Shown piece by piece: positions 5,254 through 6,133 of a stretch of DNA of 6,133 nt. Position 1 is the first letter of the stretch. Each line of letters opens with the position of its first letter. The notes under the pieces are model-generated. The model was not told the origin of the DNA, did no database searches, and was given only the letters and a program-made list of their open reading frames with translations. The stretch comes from Streptomyces speibonae. GTDB taxonomy: Bacteria > Actinomycetota > Actinomycetes > Streptomycetales > Streptomycetaceae. The stretch spans positions 6,227-12,359 of the forward strand of contig KL568554.1 of the NCBI GenBank assembly GCA_000715605.1, read 5' to 3'. The translations under genes and the position numbers were made by a program.

Positions 5254-6036
5254 ATGACACCACCCATCCTGGTAACCGGCGGTACGGGCACGCTGGGCGG
5301 TCACGTCGTCCCGCTGCTGCGGGCGGCGGGCCACGAGGTCCGGATCCTCACTCGGCAGTCCAGGCCGGCGGCCGACGGCGTCTCCTACGTCACCGGTGAC
5401 CTGCTCAGCGGTGCGGGCGTCGACGCGGCGGTCGCCGGCGCCCGGACCGTACTGCACCTGGCGGGCGGGCCCAAGGGCGACGACGAGGCGACCCGCACCC
5501 TGGTCCGCGCGGCTTCCCGGGCCGGCGTCGGCCACCTGGTCCACATCTCCGTCGTGGGCGCGGACCGGGTCCCGCTGGCCTGGATGCGCAGCAAGCTGGA
5601 GTCGGAGCGGGCCGTCGCCGGCTCGGGCATTGCGTGGACCGTGCTGCGGGCCGCCCAGTTCCACGACCTGACGCTGACCGTCGTCGAGAAGATCGCGCGG
5701 CTGCCGGTCCTCCCGGTGCCGCGCGGCCTGCGACTCCAGCCCGTCGACGCGGCGGAGGTGGCGGCCCGCCTGACGGAACTCGCCCTGGGCGCCCCGGCGG
5801 GCCTGGTCCCCGACCTGACCGGCCCCCGCTGCTACGACCTGGCGGAGCTGGCCCGCCCCTACCTCACCCTCCGGGGCAAGCGCCGCCCCGCCCTGCCGCT
5901 CCCCCTCCCGGGCAAGGCGGGCCGCGCCTACCGCGCCGGAGCCAACCTCACCCTGGAGGGCGCCCTCACGGGCACCCGCACATGGGAGGACTTCCTCACC
6001 GAGAGGCTGAACGAGCCGAAGCCCTCCGTGGCGTGA
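5254..6036 (+). CDS. Atypical SDR, NmrA-like NAD(P)-binding protein
   Basis: A 260-residue protein with a single Rossmann domain at the N-terminus. TGGTGTLGGHV (8-18) is the TGxxGxxG nucleotide motif of atypical SDRs; GDLLS (48-52), VLHLAGG (66-72) and HISVVGAD (97-104) follow in normal order. LRAAQFHD (131-138) is typical of the NmrA/NAD(P)H-binding group that includes quinone- and flavin-reductase-like proteins and redox-sensing regulators. The usual catalytic YxxxK is altered: the matching stretch is W110-MRS-K114, so Lys is kept and Tyr is Trp. It may therefore act as an oxidoreductase of a different type or as a cofactor sensor. The C-terminal part (about 180-255) ends with GTRTWEDFL, common in this family. 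GGGAG lies 7 bases before ATG 5254. The 105-base gap after the zinc reductase has no clear terminator hairpin, so read-through is possible, but a separate promoter cannot be excluded. Substrate unknown. Confidence 0.93.
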   Translation: MTPPILVTGGTGTLGGHVVPLLRAAGHEVRILTRQSRPAADGVSYVTGDLLSGAGVDAAVAGARTVLHLAGGPKGDDEATRTLVRAASRAGVGHLVHISVVGADRVPLAWMRSKLESERAVAGSGIAWTVLRAAQFHDLTLTVVEKIARLPVLPVPRGLRLQPVDAAEVAARLTELALGAPAGLVPDLTGPRCYDLAELARPYLTLRGKRRPALPLPLPGKAGRAYRAGANLTLEGALTGTRTWEDFLTERLNEPKPSVA

Positions 6037-6068
6037 GGTGCCGGCGCCCACGCCCGGGCCGGCCGTCG

Positions 6069-6099
6069 CCGCCCGTGACGCCGGAGGTGACACGGGCGG
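6069..6099 (+). terminator. Possible hairpin after the SDR gene
   Basis: CCGCCCGTG (6069-6077) pairs with CACGGGCGG (6091-6099), a perfect 9-bp stem with a 13-base loop, 32 bases after the SDR stop. No T-run follows. The rest of 6037-6133 shows no gene start I can support, and no minus-strand stop codon ends there, so no convergent gene finishes in this stretch. Confidence 0.5.
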
Positions 6100-6133
6100 G
6101 GCCGCGCAGCGGGCCGGGCAGGGCGGTGACCGG

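Noticed and set aside
5170..6093. Open frame of 307 codons opposite the SDR
   Set aside because: It is rich in Arg, Gly and Ala without recognisable motifs; the plus-strand SDR is clearly the real gene.
1..6133. CRISPR arrays, tRNA or rRNA genes, insertion sequences, attachment sites
   Set aside because: No repeated spacer pattern, tRNA-like fold, transposase motif or terminal repeats were seen on either strand.

Overview
The window looks like a chromosomal segment of a Streptomyces-type actinomycete. Base composition is very GC-rich, third codon positions are almost all G or C, and this bias creates long spurious open frames opposite real genes. The proteins fit too: a Streptomyces-like histidine ammonia-lyase, a LAXTG cell-wall sorting signal (the class E sortase type), a lipoprotein L,D-transpeptidase with Ig-like domains, and an XRE/MmyB-type regulator. 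I see no phage, insertion sequence, CRISPR, rRNA or tRNA. The order hutH - small wall protein - acidic protein - L,D-transpeptidase resembles, from memory and unchecked, the SCO4932-SCO4934 neighbourhood of S. coelicolor.

Left part (1-2960), histidine breakdown and cell envelope. The 3' end of hutH (2-445, +) runs into a compact hairpin shared with a convergent small gene (497-823, -) that encodes a secreted, LADTG-anchored wall protein. A 109-base divergent region separates that gene from an acidic protein of unknown function (933-1322, +). This region holds a GTCAC-N6-GTCAC direct repeat lying midway between two -10-like hexamers that face opposite ways. Next comes a sigma-E-like promoter and an L,D-transpeptidase lipoprotein (1559-2803, +), which closes with a strong 17-bp hairpin. 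A second hairpin points the other way, for the next gene.

Right part (2960-6133), a regulator and two oxidoreductases. A MmyB-type XRE regulator (3019-3933, -) diverges from a zinc-dependent NAD(P)-alcohol/aldehyde reductase (4108-5148, +). That gene is followed by an atypical SDR of the NmrA/NAD(P)-binding type (5254-6036, +). The layout suggests the regulator controls the reductase and perhaps the SDR as well, but no substrate can be read from the sequence. The last 97 bases hold a weak hairpin and no recognisable gene.

Six complete genes and one partial gene are supported. Nothing here is a clearly new system. The most interesting signals are the symmetric divergent promoter with its direct repeat, the miniature sortase substrate next to an unknown acidic protein, and the envelope-stress-like promoter of the transpeptidase.
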